Of a DNA stretch of 64,000 nt, positions 22,858 to 33,346 are shown piece after piece. Position 1 is the first letter of the stretch, and the number at the start of each line of letters is the position of its first letter. The notes below the pieces were generated by a model that did not search any database, was not told the DNA's origin, and was given only the letters and a program-made list of their open reading frames with translations. Position numbers and translations under genes: made by a program. The stretch covers positions 248,001-312,000 of the forward strand of contig OZ242367.1 in assembly GCA_965209015.1 (NCBI GenBank), given 5' to 3'. Origin of the DNA: Bin80 sp965209015. Its GTDB lineage: Bacteria; Bacteroidota; Rhodothermia; Rhodothermales; Bin80.

Positions 22858-25303
22858 CCCAAGTTCGCCATTTTCTCGTTGAGCCTCCGAATTTCATTCA
22901 AATATTTCGGTCATTCTGACCGATTTTTGCCCCAAAACCGTGCATTTGCCCCCGATTTCTCACCGTTTTACGGCCATTCTGTCTGATTCATCCCCCAAAC
23001 CCCCATCCTGGTGTTATTTTGGTGTCCCTGGAACCTCCCCAACCCGCCCGCGTTCCAACTCCTTTCCTACTTTCTTCTACCTTTTTTTATGTTTATTCGT
23101 ACACGGCCCTATACCCGCAAAAATGGCGAAAAACGACAGGGCTTTGGCCTCGTTGAATCCCGATCGGTTGACGGTGTCACCAAACACACTTCCCTCCTCA
23201 ATCTCGGACAAGACTTTGCCATTCCCGAAGACCAGTGGGCGCACCTCACCGAAGAGGTCGAAACCCGACTGAAAGGACAGAACCCCCTCCCTTTCTACGA
23301 AGACGATGAAGCATATCAGGCGGCGGTGGACGACATCGTCCAACGATTGCTGGACAAAGGCTATGACATTCATAAACGTCCCAATCAAAAGCACTTCATC
23401 ATTCCAGAGAAAACCACACATCCGGATTCTCGTACCTTTGCGGGAGAGCGCATGGCATTGGAGGCGTTGCAGCAACTTGGGGTTCCCGATCTGTTCGTCT
23501 CTCTTGGCTTCTCGGTCAAACATGCGAAGCTTGCCTGTGCGCTGGTGGTTGGACGTATGCTCCATCCCGCGAGTGAGCGAGCCACCCATGAATGGATGAT
23601 GAACCGGTCTACGATTCTGGAACTGCTGGACGTTGATCTGCCAAGCTTGAACACGCTCTACCGAGTCACGGACGGAGTACAAGACCAACAGCAGCAAATC
23701 ATGGACGGGCTCTATGGGAACACGCAGAAACTCTTGGATTTTAGCGAAACGATCGTGTTTTATGATCTGACCAACACGTTCTATCATGGGAAAGAAAAAG
23801 GAGAACTCCTCCGTCGGGGACGGAGTAAGGACCGGCGGAATGATTGTCCACTGGTCACGCTGGCGTTGGTCTTGGATGCGTCAGGATTCCCGCGTAGTGT
23901 ACAACTCTTATCGGGAAATATTAGCGAACCAAGCACGATGCAACGTGCAATTGAGGATCTGGGCGGAGCGAAGCCCACAATCATCATGGATGCAGGGATT
24001 GCCACAAAAAAGAACTTGGCCTACCTGCAATCGCAGGGATTGAACTGGATCACGGTAGAGCGTGCAAAGGCGCCTCCGCTTCCAGAGAAGGATCCTGATG
24101 CAGCGTTTACGAGCGAGTCGGGAAGTAACATCAGGGTATGGAAGTTGCCCGTAGAGGAAGCGGAGAACGAAGAGGTTCTGGAAGCGGATGGATCCACGGA
24201 GGTGAATGCGAATCAAGAAGTTTTGGAAGAGAAGGACGATTCAGACGAGGAAACGTTCTCGGAGGACGGAACGCCCGATGAGGCATGGAATGAAGTCTGC
24301 ATCTATGTCCACAGTTCCGATCGTCAAGTGACAGAGGATCAGATTCTGGAAGCAAAGTCGAAGAAGTTTTTGGAGGAGATCACCTATCTCCATGAAGGGC
24401 TCTCGATTCCGAGGAGGATGAAGAAGCATGATCCGTTGCTGGTTCGGATTGGTCGGAAGAAGGAAGCGTACAAGCAAATCTCTCACTTATATGATATTCA
24501 GGTCACGAAGAAGGACGGGACGGAGAATGCCAAGTCCATTACGGTGACGCGGCTTCCAGCGCATGAGGATCGGGTCTCTTCCAGTGGAGGCTACGTCCTG
24601 CGAACCAGTCTCGGGGATCGGGATCTTGAAACGGTCGTGCGGACGTATTGGCGATTGACCGAGATTGAGGCGACCTTCCGAATGATGAAATCGGATCTTG
24701 GACTTCGTCCGATCTATCATAGCAAAGACGAGCGGATTGAGGGGCATTTATTCATTACCGTGCTGGCGTACCATCTGGCGCATTTTGTCCGCACCAAATG
24801 TAAGGCGGAGGGCCTTCATTCCAGTTGGGCAACAATGCGAACGGAACTCAATCAGGTCCACCGGATTACGACCCGGATGGTCAAGACCAAGACAAGATAT
24901 CTGATTACGAAGATCGATCAGGATCTAACTCCGTTTTTAGAGCAGCTATTCAAGATTCTGGGACTCCGGTACAATCCCAATGAAACGCGTGTGGTGGAGG
25001 AGCATGTAGAGGAAGACGAACCGACCAAGCCACCGGATCCCTAACCAGTCAGCACGCACCGAAGACATTGATCACTTGAACTCCGGACGGAGCAGCCCGA
25101 GGTGTGTCCAAAGGAAAGAATGGAGGGCCGAATTTGACGAAACCTGCTCCAAAAGTGCAAGAAAAGCGCCGTGGAATCGCCCCAAATGAAGCAGAGATGA
25201 TTCAGAGAATCGTTGTGCTCACGGACCAAATTGAAACCAATCCCAAACATGGGACTGAATGGAAATTCGTAACTTTATGGCACTAAAAAATGGCGAACTT
25301 GGG
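22858..25303 (+). mobile_element. Complete IS1634-family insertion sequence
   Basis: This 2446-bp element has perfect 17-bp terminal inverted repeats (CCCAAGTTCGCCATTTT at the left, its complement at the right). It is flanked by the direct repeat ATAG (22854-22857 and 25304-25307), read as the target duplication. It carries one transposase gene (23089-25044). A 60-codon frame after it (25104-25286) reaches into the right end and is probably not a gene. The intact ends and clean duplication show a recent, probably still active insertion. Confidence 0.92.
23089..25044 (+). CDS. IS1634-family (IS4-like) transposase
   Basis: This DDE transposase of 651 residues counts from the ATG at 23089. The longer frame from the GTG at 23011 would add a hydrophobic stretch that is more likely untranslated. 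Catalytic landmarks: YDLTNTFYHGKEKGE (first Asp), IIMDAGIATKKN (second Asp), and the C-terminal YWRLTEIEATFRMMKSDLGL with the Y-R-E signature of IS4-like enzymes. An acidic low-complexity segment (many E/D, about residues 365-410) sits in the insertion domain before the last motif. The frame is intact. A decayed relative lies at 5790-6060. Confidence 0.93.
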   Translation: MFIRTRPYTRKNGEKRQGFGLVESRSVDGVTKHTSLLNLGQDFAIPEDQWAHLTEEVETRLKGQNPLPFYEDDEAYQAAVDDIVQRLLDKGYDIHKRPNQKHFIIPEKTTHPDSRTFAGERMALEALQQLGVPDLFVSLGFSVKHAKLACALVVGRMLHPASERATHEWMMNRSTILELLDVDLPSLNTLYRVTDGVQDQQQQIMDGLYGNTQKLLDFSETIVFYDLTNTFYHGKEKGELLRRGRSKDRRNDCPLVTLALVLDASGFPRSVQLLSGNISEPSTMQRAIEDLGGAKPTIIMDAGIATKKNLAYLQSQGLNWITVERAKAPPLPEKDPDAAFTSESGSNIRVWKLPVEEAENEEVLEADGSTEVNANQEVLEEKDDSDEETFSEDGTPDEAWNEVCIYVHSSDRQVTEDQILEAKSKKFLEEITYLHEGLSIPRRMKKHDPLLVRIGRKKEAYKQISHLYDIQVTKKDGTENAKSITVTRLPAHEDRVSSSGGYVLRTSLGDRDLETVVRTYWRLTEIEATFRMMKSDLGLRPIYHSKDERIEGHLFITVLAYHLAHFVRTKCKAEGLHSSWATMRTELNQVHRITTRMVKTKTRYLITKIDQDLTPFLEQLFKILGLRYNPNETRVVEEHVEEDEPTKPPDP

Positions 25304-27370
25304 ATAGGGTCGCATATAGGGGTCTGCTCTAGGTTCGAGTTTCAAAAACTTTGCTCGTTCCTCTTCACTGAAGATGTAATGCCCTCCATCAATCGGCTTT
25401 GAGCCGATGATCATCTGTTGCAACCCATTGATTGGTTGATTCTCTTCCCGCACTGTGATCTGAGGATTGGCTAAATCGCCTGCGTCAAACAAGTATGGAG
25501 AGATTACCGAATGCTGACTCTCTAACGGCTCGCCGTTGATGTCGAGATAGCTGAAGAGGCGTTTCTTTGCCTGCGTACGTTCCTTGAAGTCAAGCCCCAG
25601 AATCACTACATGCACATGTGCTTTCCCGCGCGCATCCGATCCCCAAGCAAATGTGCGATGGGCAAACGCAATGTCAACCTTAAATCGGTTGAAAAGAATC
25701 GGCCATAACTGACCTACCTGCTCTCCCTGCGTGATGGAGTTGGTAGCTACAAAACCTATTCGTCCGCCGCCTCGGATACTGAGATACTCTCCTGCTTTTA
25801 TAAACCAAGCAGCGACATAATCAAGAGAGCCTCCACTCTTGCCTAATGCTGCAATCCGACGCACCTGTGATCGCTGATCCTTGCTTTGAAACTTCGCGCC
25901 TCCAAAGGGAGGATTACCAAATATAAATGAACAGTCCTCTGGTGCAAGAACATCAGACCAATCTATTTCCAACGCATCCCCGTGAACAATATGAGGTGAA
26001 GCTTCCAACGGGATGCGCGTGAATGTTTTCCCGAATTCAAGGCTGAGTTGATTATTCATGATGTGGTCCATCATCCACAATGCTGTCTCTGCAATACGAA
26101 CTGGAAATTCACTGATCTCAATCCCAAAAAATTGATCTACATCAACCAAAGAGAGGGTAGATGCTTCAAGATCTGTCTGCCCCTCTCTCCCAAGATTCTT
26201 CCGAATTTCTTTCAAAACATCTATCTCCAGTAGGCGCAACTCTCGATAAGCAATTATTAGAAAGTTGCCACAGCCGCAAGCCGGATCAAAGAATCGCATC
26301 TCTCCAAGCTTTTTTTGAAATCGTCTCAAATCTGTAATCCTGCGGGTATCTTTTCGGGATTGAAGCCGTCTAAATTCGCTACGCAGATCATCCAGAAAAA
26401 GCGGTTCAATCACCTTCAAAATATTCTTTTCGGTCGTGTAATGAGCTCCCTGCTCACGACGCTCCTGTGGATCCATCACAGATTGAAAGAGTGCTCCAAA
26501 GATAGCGGGAGAGATATCTGACCAGTCAAATAAGCAAGCATCAATTAAGGCTTGACGCATATTTGAGTCAAATGAAGGGGTTCGCAGTGAACCCTTAAAC
26601 AATTCCCCGTTGATATAAGGGAATCGGTCAAGATCCTCGTCCAACCTACTCGAGCGTTGGTCTTCGGGAGTGTCAAGGACCTCAAACAACTGTACCAACA
26701 AAGGTCCAAGATCAAGCCCGTCTTTTCGTGTTCGTTCCTCTATGAAGTTGAAGAAAATGTCTCGAGATTCAAAGATTCCCGTATCATCCGCAAACAAACA
26801 AAAGACAATCCGAACAAGGAGGCGCTCCAGATCATGTCCCCGGTATCCAGATTCTTCAAGCATATCATGCAAACGTCCAACCAACTCAGAGGCCTGAATA
26901 TTGGCTGGATCCTGATCCTGAAAGGTTCGTCGCTTTATTCCAAGAATGAAGCTGAATGCTTCAATATGATTGTGTAGCTCCGATAGAGGAAAGGAAACCT
27001 CCTCCCGTTCATCCAAATCATAAAGGTTGAAAGTTTGAAAATCACTCACTAAGATGTAGCGAGGGCGAATGTTTTCTTCAAGTCCATCAAAGTATTCTGC
27101 TGCCTGTTCATAGGCTGCCTTAAGATCACGACCTGCACTTTTCTGCTCAACGATCAGAACCTTTGGCCAAAACAGATCAATGAAACCAGATCGGTTATCT
27201 AGTTTTTCTACATGCTGTTCATAACGGGCAACGCTACTGCGCCGAACCCCAAATATCTCAAAGAAGGCGTTATAAAAGCTCTGTGTTTCTCCCTTCTCAT
27301 AGGCCGCCCAACTCCACTCCTTGGAGAATTTACTTGCACGAGTACGGATCTCATTCCATGAAAGGCGCAT
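25304..27370 (-). pseudogene. MmeI-like (type IIL) restriction-modification enzyme, N-terminal and methylase part
   Basis: This is the first 689 codons of a single-chain enzyme that both methylates adenine and cuts DNA. A PD-(D/E)XK nuclease site is visible as D65 ... E75-Q-K77, the same spacing as the catalytic site of MmeI. A helical connector follows, then the SAM-binding motif FDPACGCGNF (near residue 362) and the catalytic NPPFGG (near residue 485). The frame reads into the IS end (PYPKFAIF then stop), losing the target-recognition domain, so it is almost certainly inactive. With the IS removed the protein would have 918 residues, close to MmeI itself. Confidence 0.92.
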
Positions 27371-27832
27371 CAGACAATCACGATTTGCTGTGGATTAGAG
27401 GAGTTGTTCATGAAGAATACATCCAATTTGGCTTTGTCTACATGAGAGCGAACTACACCCGCATCTTCAGACATGCGTTGGTGAGTAGTCCAAGTTAAAG
27501 CACTATGCAAGTTTTCTAGGCCTCCAATAGAATCAGCATGTTAGCCATATTCCTATGGGGTCACATAAATTCTAAAAGGATAATTTGTCCATCCATTCCG
27601 TCCTCTGGCAGTTGGCGTGAAAGCTGTCAAACTAACAAATCTTTCTCCAATGGTCAAAATTGTTTAAATGCAACTGGGGATTCTGACCAATAGCAAATCA
27701 AAAACCCAATGCGGTCCGATGGAAAGATTTCAGAAGGAGGGAAATCAATGTACAAATGGAGGGTGCTTCTTCACAATATTTTCTGTTGATTAAATACTCT
27801 AACTCTATACGAATCAATGAGCTCAGCGTAAC
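27371..27832. other. Gap between the restriction gene and the Schlafen-type gene
   Basis: About 460 AT-rich bases hold no supported gene. The promoter of the leftward restriction-modification gene must lie at the left end. Confidence 0.4.
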
Positions 27833-29080
27833 TCAAGGTCGCAAGGGTTGGGTCCATAGGCATACCTTGAATCGGTCTTCTTCCTCAATGAGATCAGGAA
27901 TCGTTCCATTGTGATCCAGCATGGACTGGAAAATTCGATTTCGAACCCCCATTCCGTAGTGATCTACATAACCATAGTCTCGGAGAATTTCCTTGATTAG
28001 CCCATTCCGAGTTACTCTGACAATGCCCTCTTTCATTTTTTCCACGGTTACTCCGTTAGGAAGGGGACCCGGAGAAATAATCTCCAAACGATCTTCATAC
28101 ATTGATAGCTCAATGTCAGTACCTTCGTGCCCATAATCACGATGGGTTACTGCATTCACGATTGCTTCGCGGACAGCATCAATTGGGAGAGCTTTTTTGA
28201 GGTTCCTTCGTCCGCCCTCAAGCCAAGCGATACCTGCCATGTTTCGTTTTACAAAATTGATCGAGCGGTCAATTACTCCACTGTCAACTATGGAGCGACA
28301 TTTTGAGAATAATGAGACCAATGGCCCGCAAATTCGCTCCTCGTCAATGGTATTGTAATCTTTCTCTGTGCCTGGGAATGCTACTGCCATCACTCCAGCT
28401 TGCGTTAACCGGCGATTTGGATTCATGCCGAAAAGTAGTAGCCCAGCAACCGTTGTACAAATCGTGTTATCCACTTTTGCGAGCAGGTCAGAATTAAGCA
28501 ATATCCTCTGCAATTCTTGTAGTTCTATATCCTGCGAAATCGGTCGCTCAAGGATCACGCGAAAGTAGTTCTCAATTCGGTCTTGGTCTAAGTTATCTAG
28601 TCCCATATCGGGAACAACCTTGGTTTCATAATTGACCAATCCAGCTAATTGATATAGCCGTCCTTCTTCTTCACGGGTTGCCTCCCGTGAAGTGCTACTA
28701 GTACGGACATAAGTGATCCAAGAATCATTGTTCCAGGCCTTGTAAGGTTTGGATGAACTATCGGGGTTGAGTTTAAGGATTCCAACTGAAAGATGATTTT
28801 CGATTTGGACAGATCCAAAACCTGGTATGATTGGTGGCTGAATATATTCTCGGGAAGTATTCATGACCAACTCTTTCGTAAGGTAACAATCTCTGGACAT
28901 CCCGGTAATCCTTCCGTTATTTTCAACGCCTATCAAAATGAACCCTCCTTCGGTATTTAGCAGAGCCGACATTTCTTTTGCCAGAGACGCTGGGCTCACA
29001 TCATCCCGGTTAAATTCAACATATGAATTTTCACCATTGCGGATCAGCTCGAGTAACTCAGACTTGGTCATATTCATCAT
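27833..29080 (-). CDS. AlbA_2 (Schlafen-like) / RecG-type ATP-binding protein
   Basis: This 415-residue protein has an N-terminal AlbA_2/Schlafen-type domain (about residues 8-125, with YVEFNRDDVSPASLAKEMSAL and NTEGGFILIGVENNGRITG). The C-terminal part resembles a GHKL-like ATPase fold found in COG2865-type regulators (PIDAVREAIVNAVTHRDY near residue 315, then SMYEDRLEIISPGPLP). Members are called transcriptional regulators or helicase-like, and many occur in defence islands. The sequence supports nucleic-acid and nucleotide binding but not a specific role. It stands alone in the accessory stretch. Confidence 0.8.
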   Translation of the reverse strand: MMNMTKSELLELIRNGENSYVEFNRDDVSPASLAKEMSALLNTEGGFILIGVENNGRITGMSRDCYLTKELVMNTSREYIQPPIIPGFGSVQIENHLSVGILKLNPDSSSKPYKAWNNDSWITYVRTSSTSREATREEEGRLYQLAGLVNYETKVVPDMGLDNLDQDRIENYFRVILERPISQDIELQELQRILLNSDLLAKVDNTICTTVAGLLLFGMNPNRRLTQAGVMAVAFPGTEKDYNTIDEERICGPLVSLFSKCRSIVDSGVIDRSINFVKRNMAGIAWLEGGRRNLKKALPIDAVREAIVNAVTHRDYGHEGTDIELSMYEDRLEIISPGPLPNGVTVEKMKEGIVRVTRNGLIKEILRDYGYVDHYGMGVRNRIFQSMLDHNGTIPDLIEEEDRFKVCLWTQPLRP

Positions 29081-29682
29081 CTCAATGATGGAAGTGGAGC
29101 TTATGGTCTACCCCTGAGATCTTGAAAATACTAGTCAAATTTAATATTTCACCCAGTGGCCCGAAAGACAAACCAAAAGCTTGTCACTTGAAAGCCCACT
29201 CCTTTCTGTCATGGCAACGATCATAGTATCTGATATGGAAGGCACATGAAAAAACAAGAACATAGCTTGCACTTCTATACGGTACGTTGCTGTTCTTCAT
29301 TCTCGTTTCGTTGGGGTTGGGTTACGCCCGTACAGATGTCAGTCTCAGTTACATCGTACGAGAAGACTATACACCCAGATTAGTTAGGGTGCGCAAGAGA
29401 TCCTCTGGCTATTCGCAGGCACAGGTAGCTAGTCCATACTTGTTGATGGGTGTTTTACTTGGCAGGTAATCCTGGGTAACGGATTTCTTGGACGAAAATG
29501 CATGATGAGCACAAGGAATGTTTGAAAGGTCGAAACAGGGTTCTGGTATTTGTGCCTTGCCCCAGTTTCGAAGAGCCAACGTTGCATTTTCCGAATGCAC
29601 TCACCTCTGATCTGTGTGTTAAACAACATTATCGCTGAGTAGGATTGAAATCAAGTATAATTTCTTTATCATTAAACCAAAA
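29081..29682. other. Accessory gap, no supported gene
   Basis: About 600 bases contain overlapping short frames on both strands (60-66 codons) without recognisable content. The promoters of the two divergent flanking genes must lie here. Confidence 0.4.
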
Positions 29683-30330
29683 ATGATCTACGGCAAGGTT
29701 TCTCCACAGGAGTATCCTCTATACTCCCGCCAAGTTGTATCCAGGTCAATAAAAATGCCAAGTTCCACGCTACTTCGGTGGTTAAATGACGACCATGGGG
29801 AACCAGTGATATTGACTTCGGAATACCAATTGACATTGAACTTTCTCCAGCTTTCCGAAGCCTTTGCAATCACTTATATGAGAGAGTCCGGAATCCCCCT
29901 TCAAAGGATACGGAAAGCATCAACGTATCTCAAAGAAACTTTGAAACTCAAACACCCACTAATTGACCCTAGAATCCATGTGGGAACGGACGTACACTTT
30001 GAACATGCCAAAAGAATCTTGTTGAATACAACACATCAGGGGCAAGTTCAACCACCTGACCTTATAGGCGAGTATATTCGTCGTCTTGAGTTTGAGGAGA
30101 ACGAAGAACTTCCTAACGTATTACATCCTTGGATTCCTGGCAGGACAGGAAAAACCATCAGAATTGATCCACGAATCCGGTTTGGACAACCTGTGATAGC
30201 AGGGACGGGGATCTCCGTCTCGGCTGTACAAGATAGATATGAGGCTGGAGAGTCCTTGAAATATATTGCAAGCAGCTATGGAATTGAGCAAGAGAAAGTT
30301 GAAGATGCCATTGTTTATGCTACGTACTAA
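29683..30330 (+). CDS. DUF433-domain antitoxin
   Basis: This is a 215-residue protein. The N-terminal part looks like a MerR-type helical DNA-binding region (SSTLLRWLND, then FLQLSEAFAITYMRESGIPLQRIRKA). The C terminus is a DUF433 domain (RIDPRIRFGQPVIAGTGISV, then the HTH-like SLKYIASSYGIEQEKVEDAI). DUF433 proteins are antitoxins paired with PIN-like toxins. The toxin normally follows directly, and here a damaged toxin frame does. The antitoxin itself appears intact. Promoter or RNA control cannot be read. Confidence 0.8.
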   Translation: MIYGKVSPQEYPLYSRQVVSRSIKMPSSTLLRWLNDDHGEPVILTSEYQLTLNFLQLSEAFAITYMRESGIPLQRIRKASTYLKETLKLKHPLIDPRIHVGTDVHFEHAKRILLNTTHQGQVQPPDLIGEYIRRLEFEENEELPNVLHPWIPGRTGKTIRIDPRIRFGQPVIAGTGISVSAVQDRYEAGESLKYIASSYGIEQEKVEDAIVYATY

Positions 30331-30492
30331 CGATTCGAGTTCTTTGCAGATGAGTGTCTCGACAGCGATGATTTTGTTGTGCTCTTAAAGGATGTTGGAT
30401 TAGTAGTCATTCGGCATAATGACAGTTTAGACCAAGGTTTTTCTGATGAAATTTGGATTAAAGAAGATTCCAGGAAAGGATATGATACGTGA
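30331..30492 (+). pseudogene. Truncated PIN-like (VapC45/DUF5615-type) toxin
   Basis: Directly after the antitoxin TAA, in the same frame, 53 codons read RFEFFADECLDSDDFVVL and on to RHNDSLDQGFSDEIWIKE before a TGA. This matches the N-terminal third of PIN-like toxins (F-x-DECL, then RH-D, then the D-E-W motif). No ATG, GTG or TTG stands at the proper start, and the C-terminal part with the remaining acidic residues is missing. So the toxin is almost certainly dead. Confidence 0.7.
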
Positions 30493-30998
30493 AGTGCAGA
30501 TTATTTGACTGCCCGATCGGGTTCCCAAACCAAACCTGTTATGGAGAATGATTAGCTAATTGACTGTTCGGTATACCAAGAGTACGCATTCGGGTGCTCA
30601 GCCTTTGATATGGAGGGCTACTTTGGGTTAGCGCTATATAATCCTGTGAACTTGAATGATAGTTTACTTTTATAACTCCCCCTTTGCTTCCCTCTTCCTC
30701 CTAAATCTACTTGTTCTTGTATGCGAGCCTATACTCCTTGCTAATTGAAGCAGGATACACCAATCACACTACAAAATTTTCCTGACTGGACAACAAATCC
30801 CTCAAAATAGAGTTCGTCAGAAATCACAGATCTCCACAGCATAGATGCTTCCCCTAATCCAGGGTAACTCAGGATGATCATGAGTTCTATGCACAGTTTT
30901 CGCATGATCTCGCACCTGATTGGGAGACGAAGTTTGAATAATTCTCATTTGGGCAACTTAGATCAGTTGTTGGTAAAAGATCCCCAATCATTTGAGTG
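30493..30998. other. Gap before purL, no supported gene
   Basis: About 500 bases contain no coding frame of note. This marks the right border of the accessory stretch and presumably holds the purL promoter. Confidence 0.4.
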
Positions 30999-33278
30999 AT
31001 GGCCCCCAATATCATTGTAGATGAAAAGCTGGCTGCTGAGCATGGACTCACAAAGCAGGAATATGGATGGATTCTAGACCGGTTGGGAAGAGTCCCTACG
31101 ATCACCGAGTTGGGCATTTACTCCGTTATGTGGAGTGAACACTGCTCCTATAAAAATTCAATTGCCGTACTCAAAACGCTTCCGCGAGAGGGAGATGCAC
31201 TCCTTGTAGGTGCCGGGGATGAGAATGCAGGGCTGGTTGATATTGGGGATGGACTTGCCGTTGCGTTCAAGATTGAAAGCCATAATCATCCGTCTGCCGT
31301 AGAACCCTATCAAGGGGCTGCAACAGGCGTCGGTGGGATCCATCGGGATATCTTCACGATGGGCGCGCGGCCCATTTGTGCCCTCAATTCATTACGGTTT
31401 GGCTCGCTTGAACAGAGTAGGGTCCGGTACCTATTTGATGGGGTCGTGCGAGGCATCGGAGATTACGGGAATTCGTTCGGTGTTCCCACTGTGGCAGGGG
31501 AAGTATATTTTGATCCTGCATACGAAGGGAACCCTCTCGTTAATGCAATGAGCGTTGGGATCGTGAAAACACACGAAACTGCATCCGCCATCGCGAAAGG
31601 AGTCGGCAACAAGGTGTTTATTGTCGGCTCGGCAACCGGTCGGGATGGAATTCATGGCGCCACATTCGCATCCGAAGAGATCTCAGAAGAGAGTGAAAAG
31701 AAGCGTCCCAGTGTTCAGGTAGGAGATCCCTTTACGGAAAAACTGCTTCTTGAAGCAACGCTGGAAGCACTTACCGCGAAAGTCGTAGTGGGAATTCAGG
31801 ATATGGGAGCCGCCGGCATCACCTGCTCCTCCTGTGAAATGAGCGCCAAAGGGAAAGCTGGAATGAGACTAAATCTAGATCATGTACCCGTTCGAGAACC
31901 AGACATGACCGCCTATGAAATCATGCTTTCCGAAAGCCAAGAGCGAATGCTCCTGGTTTGTGTGCCAGGAAAAGAAGAGGAACTGCAGGATATCTTTCAG
32001 AAATGGGACCTACATGCCGTTTGCATCGGAGAAGTCACAGATACGCAACGTGTTCAGGTGCACTACAAAGGAAAAAAAGTGGCTGAGGTTGAAGCAGACC
32101 ATTTAGTCCTGGGAGGCGGTGCTCCAATTTATCATCGGGAGAGCCAACGTCCTGAATATTTGAATACAACCAGTGAATTGCCAGATCTGAAAGATATGCA
32201 TCCGAAGGAGGTTCAATCTATATTGACCCGCCTATTAGGATCACCAAATATTGCATCCAAGCAGTGGGTGTATGAACAGTACGATACCATGGTACGAACA
32301 GGTACTGTATCGAGGCCAGGCCCAAGTGATGCAGCGGTTGTACGGATCAAAGGATCAAAGAAAGGATTAGCGGTGAAGACGGACTGCAATGGCCGGTATG
32401 TCTATCTGAATCCACGCAGAGGGGGACAGATTGCCGTCGCAGAAGCTGCACGGAATGTGGTATGCGCTGGGGGGCAACCCTTGGCGATTACGAACTGTCT
32501 CAATTTTGGGAATCCTTATAAACCAGAGGTTTACTGGACATTCAAGGAAGCAGTAGGCGGAATGAGCGATGCATGTAATACCTTCAATACTCCGGTCACC
32601 GGGGGAAATGTATCATTTTATAACGAAAATCCAGAGGGAGCTGTATACCCGACACCAACCATTGGAATGCTAGGACTAGTTCAGGATGTGGAAACCCACA
32701 CAACACAGGCAGGATTTCGCACGGCCGGCGATCAAATCTGTTTGCTTACCCCAAAATCATGGTGCTTGCGTGCTCAACAAAAGGAGATAGGAGGCACCGA
32801 ATACTTGCATACCTGCCACAATTTAATCCGTGGGGATGCGCCACATCTGGATCTGGCGGAGGAGGCTGCAGTGCAGCAAGCAGCATTAGCATTGATCCAG
32901 AGCGAGATGATTTCGAGTGCACACGATGTTTCTGATGGAGGACTACTGGTCGCATTGGCAGAATGTATGCTATTTTCTGACGGCCTAGGGGGAGAGATCC
33001 ATCTAATTGCGGAGGAGGGATCCCGCCTGGATGCACTGCTGTTTGGCGAGGCACAATCTCGGATCATCCTCTCTGTTGACACATCAGATCATGATCAGAT
33101 CCAGAAGATCCTTGTGGATCATCCAGATGTACAGCTAACCACCATCGGTACGGTTCAAGAAACGACTGAACTCAGCGTCAACGTTGGAGGAGAGCAGGTC
33201 GTACAATGTGATGTAGATTCAATGGAGGAAGCCTATCTCCATTCTATACCCAAGTATATGGAGAGCGTACCCGTCTAA
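30999..33278 (+). CDS. purL: Phosphoribosylformylglycinamidine synthase, PurL subunit
   Basis: This enzyme performs the fourth step of purine synthesis, converting FGAR to FGAM with ATP and ammonia. The 759 residues match the small PurL type that works with PurQ and PurS. Landmarks: YSVMWSEHCSYKNS (active-site His), FKIESHNHPSAVEPYQGAATG, QDMGAAGITCSS, and the second-half GGNVSFYNE and HDVSDGGLL. I use the ATG at 30999; the GTG at 30996 is equally possible. purQ and purS are not in the window. Confidence 0.96.
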   Translation: MAPNIIVDEKLAAEHGLTKQEYGWILDRLGRVPTITELGIYSVMWSEHCSYKNSIAVLKTLPREGDALLVGAGDENAGLVDIGDGLAVAFKIESHNHPSAVEPYQGAATGVGGIHRDIFTMGARPICALNSLRFGSLEQSRVRYLFDGVVRGIGDYGNSFGVPTVAGEVYFDPAYEGNPLVNAMSVGIVKTHETASAIAKGVGNKVFIVGSATGRDGIHGATFASEEISEESEKKRPSVQVGDPFTEKLLLEATLEALTAKVVVGIQDMGAAGITCSSCEMSAKGKAGMRLNLDHVPVREPDMTAYEIMLSESQERMLLVCVPGKEEELQDIFQKWDLHAVCIGEVTDTQRVQVHYKGKKVAEVEADHLVLGGGAPIYHRESQRPEYLNTTSELPDLKDMHPKEVQSILTRLLGSPNIASKQWVYEQYDTMVRTGTVSRPGPSDAAVVRIKGSKKGLAVKTDCNGRYVYLNPRRGGQIAVAEAARNVVCAGGQPLAITNCLNFGNPYKPEVYWTFKEAVGGMSDACNTFNTPVTGGNVSFYNENPEGAVYPTPTIGMLGLVQDVETHTTQAGFRTAGDQICLLTPKSWCLRAQQKEIGGTEYLHTCHNLIRGDAPHLDLAEEAAVQQAALALIQSEMISSAHDVSDGGLLVALAECMLFSDGLGGEIHLIAEEGSRLDALLFGEAQSRIILSVDTSDHDQIQKILVDHPDVQLTTIGTVQETTELSVNVGGEQVVQCDVDSMEEAYLHSIPKYMESVPV

Positions 33279-33346
33279 CCCAACTTACCTGTGATTGTAT
33301 CGTATAAAATTGTGAAGTTATTCATCCACAAAATAAACACTGATCT

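Noticed and set aside
23077..24747. Minus-strand frames up to 236 codons opposite the transposase
   Set aside because: They mirror the codon structure of the well-supported transposase on the plus strand.
25104..25286. 60-codon frame after the transposase as a second IS gene
   Set aside because: It runs through the right inverted repeat into the end of the element and has no recognisable content.
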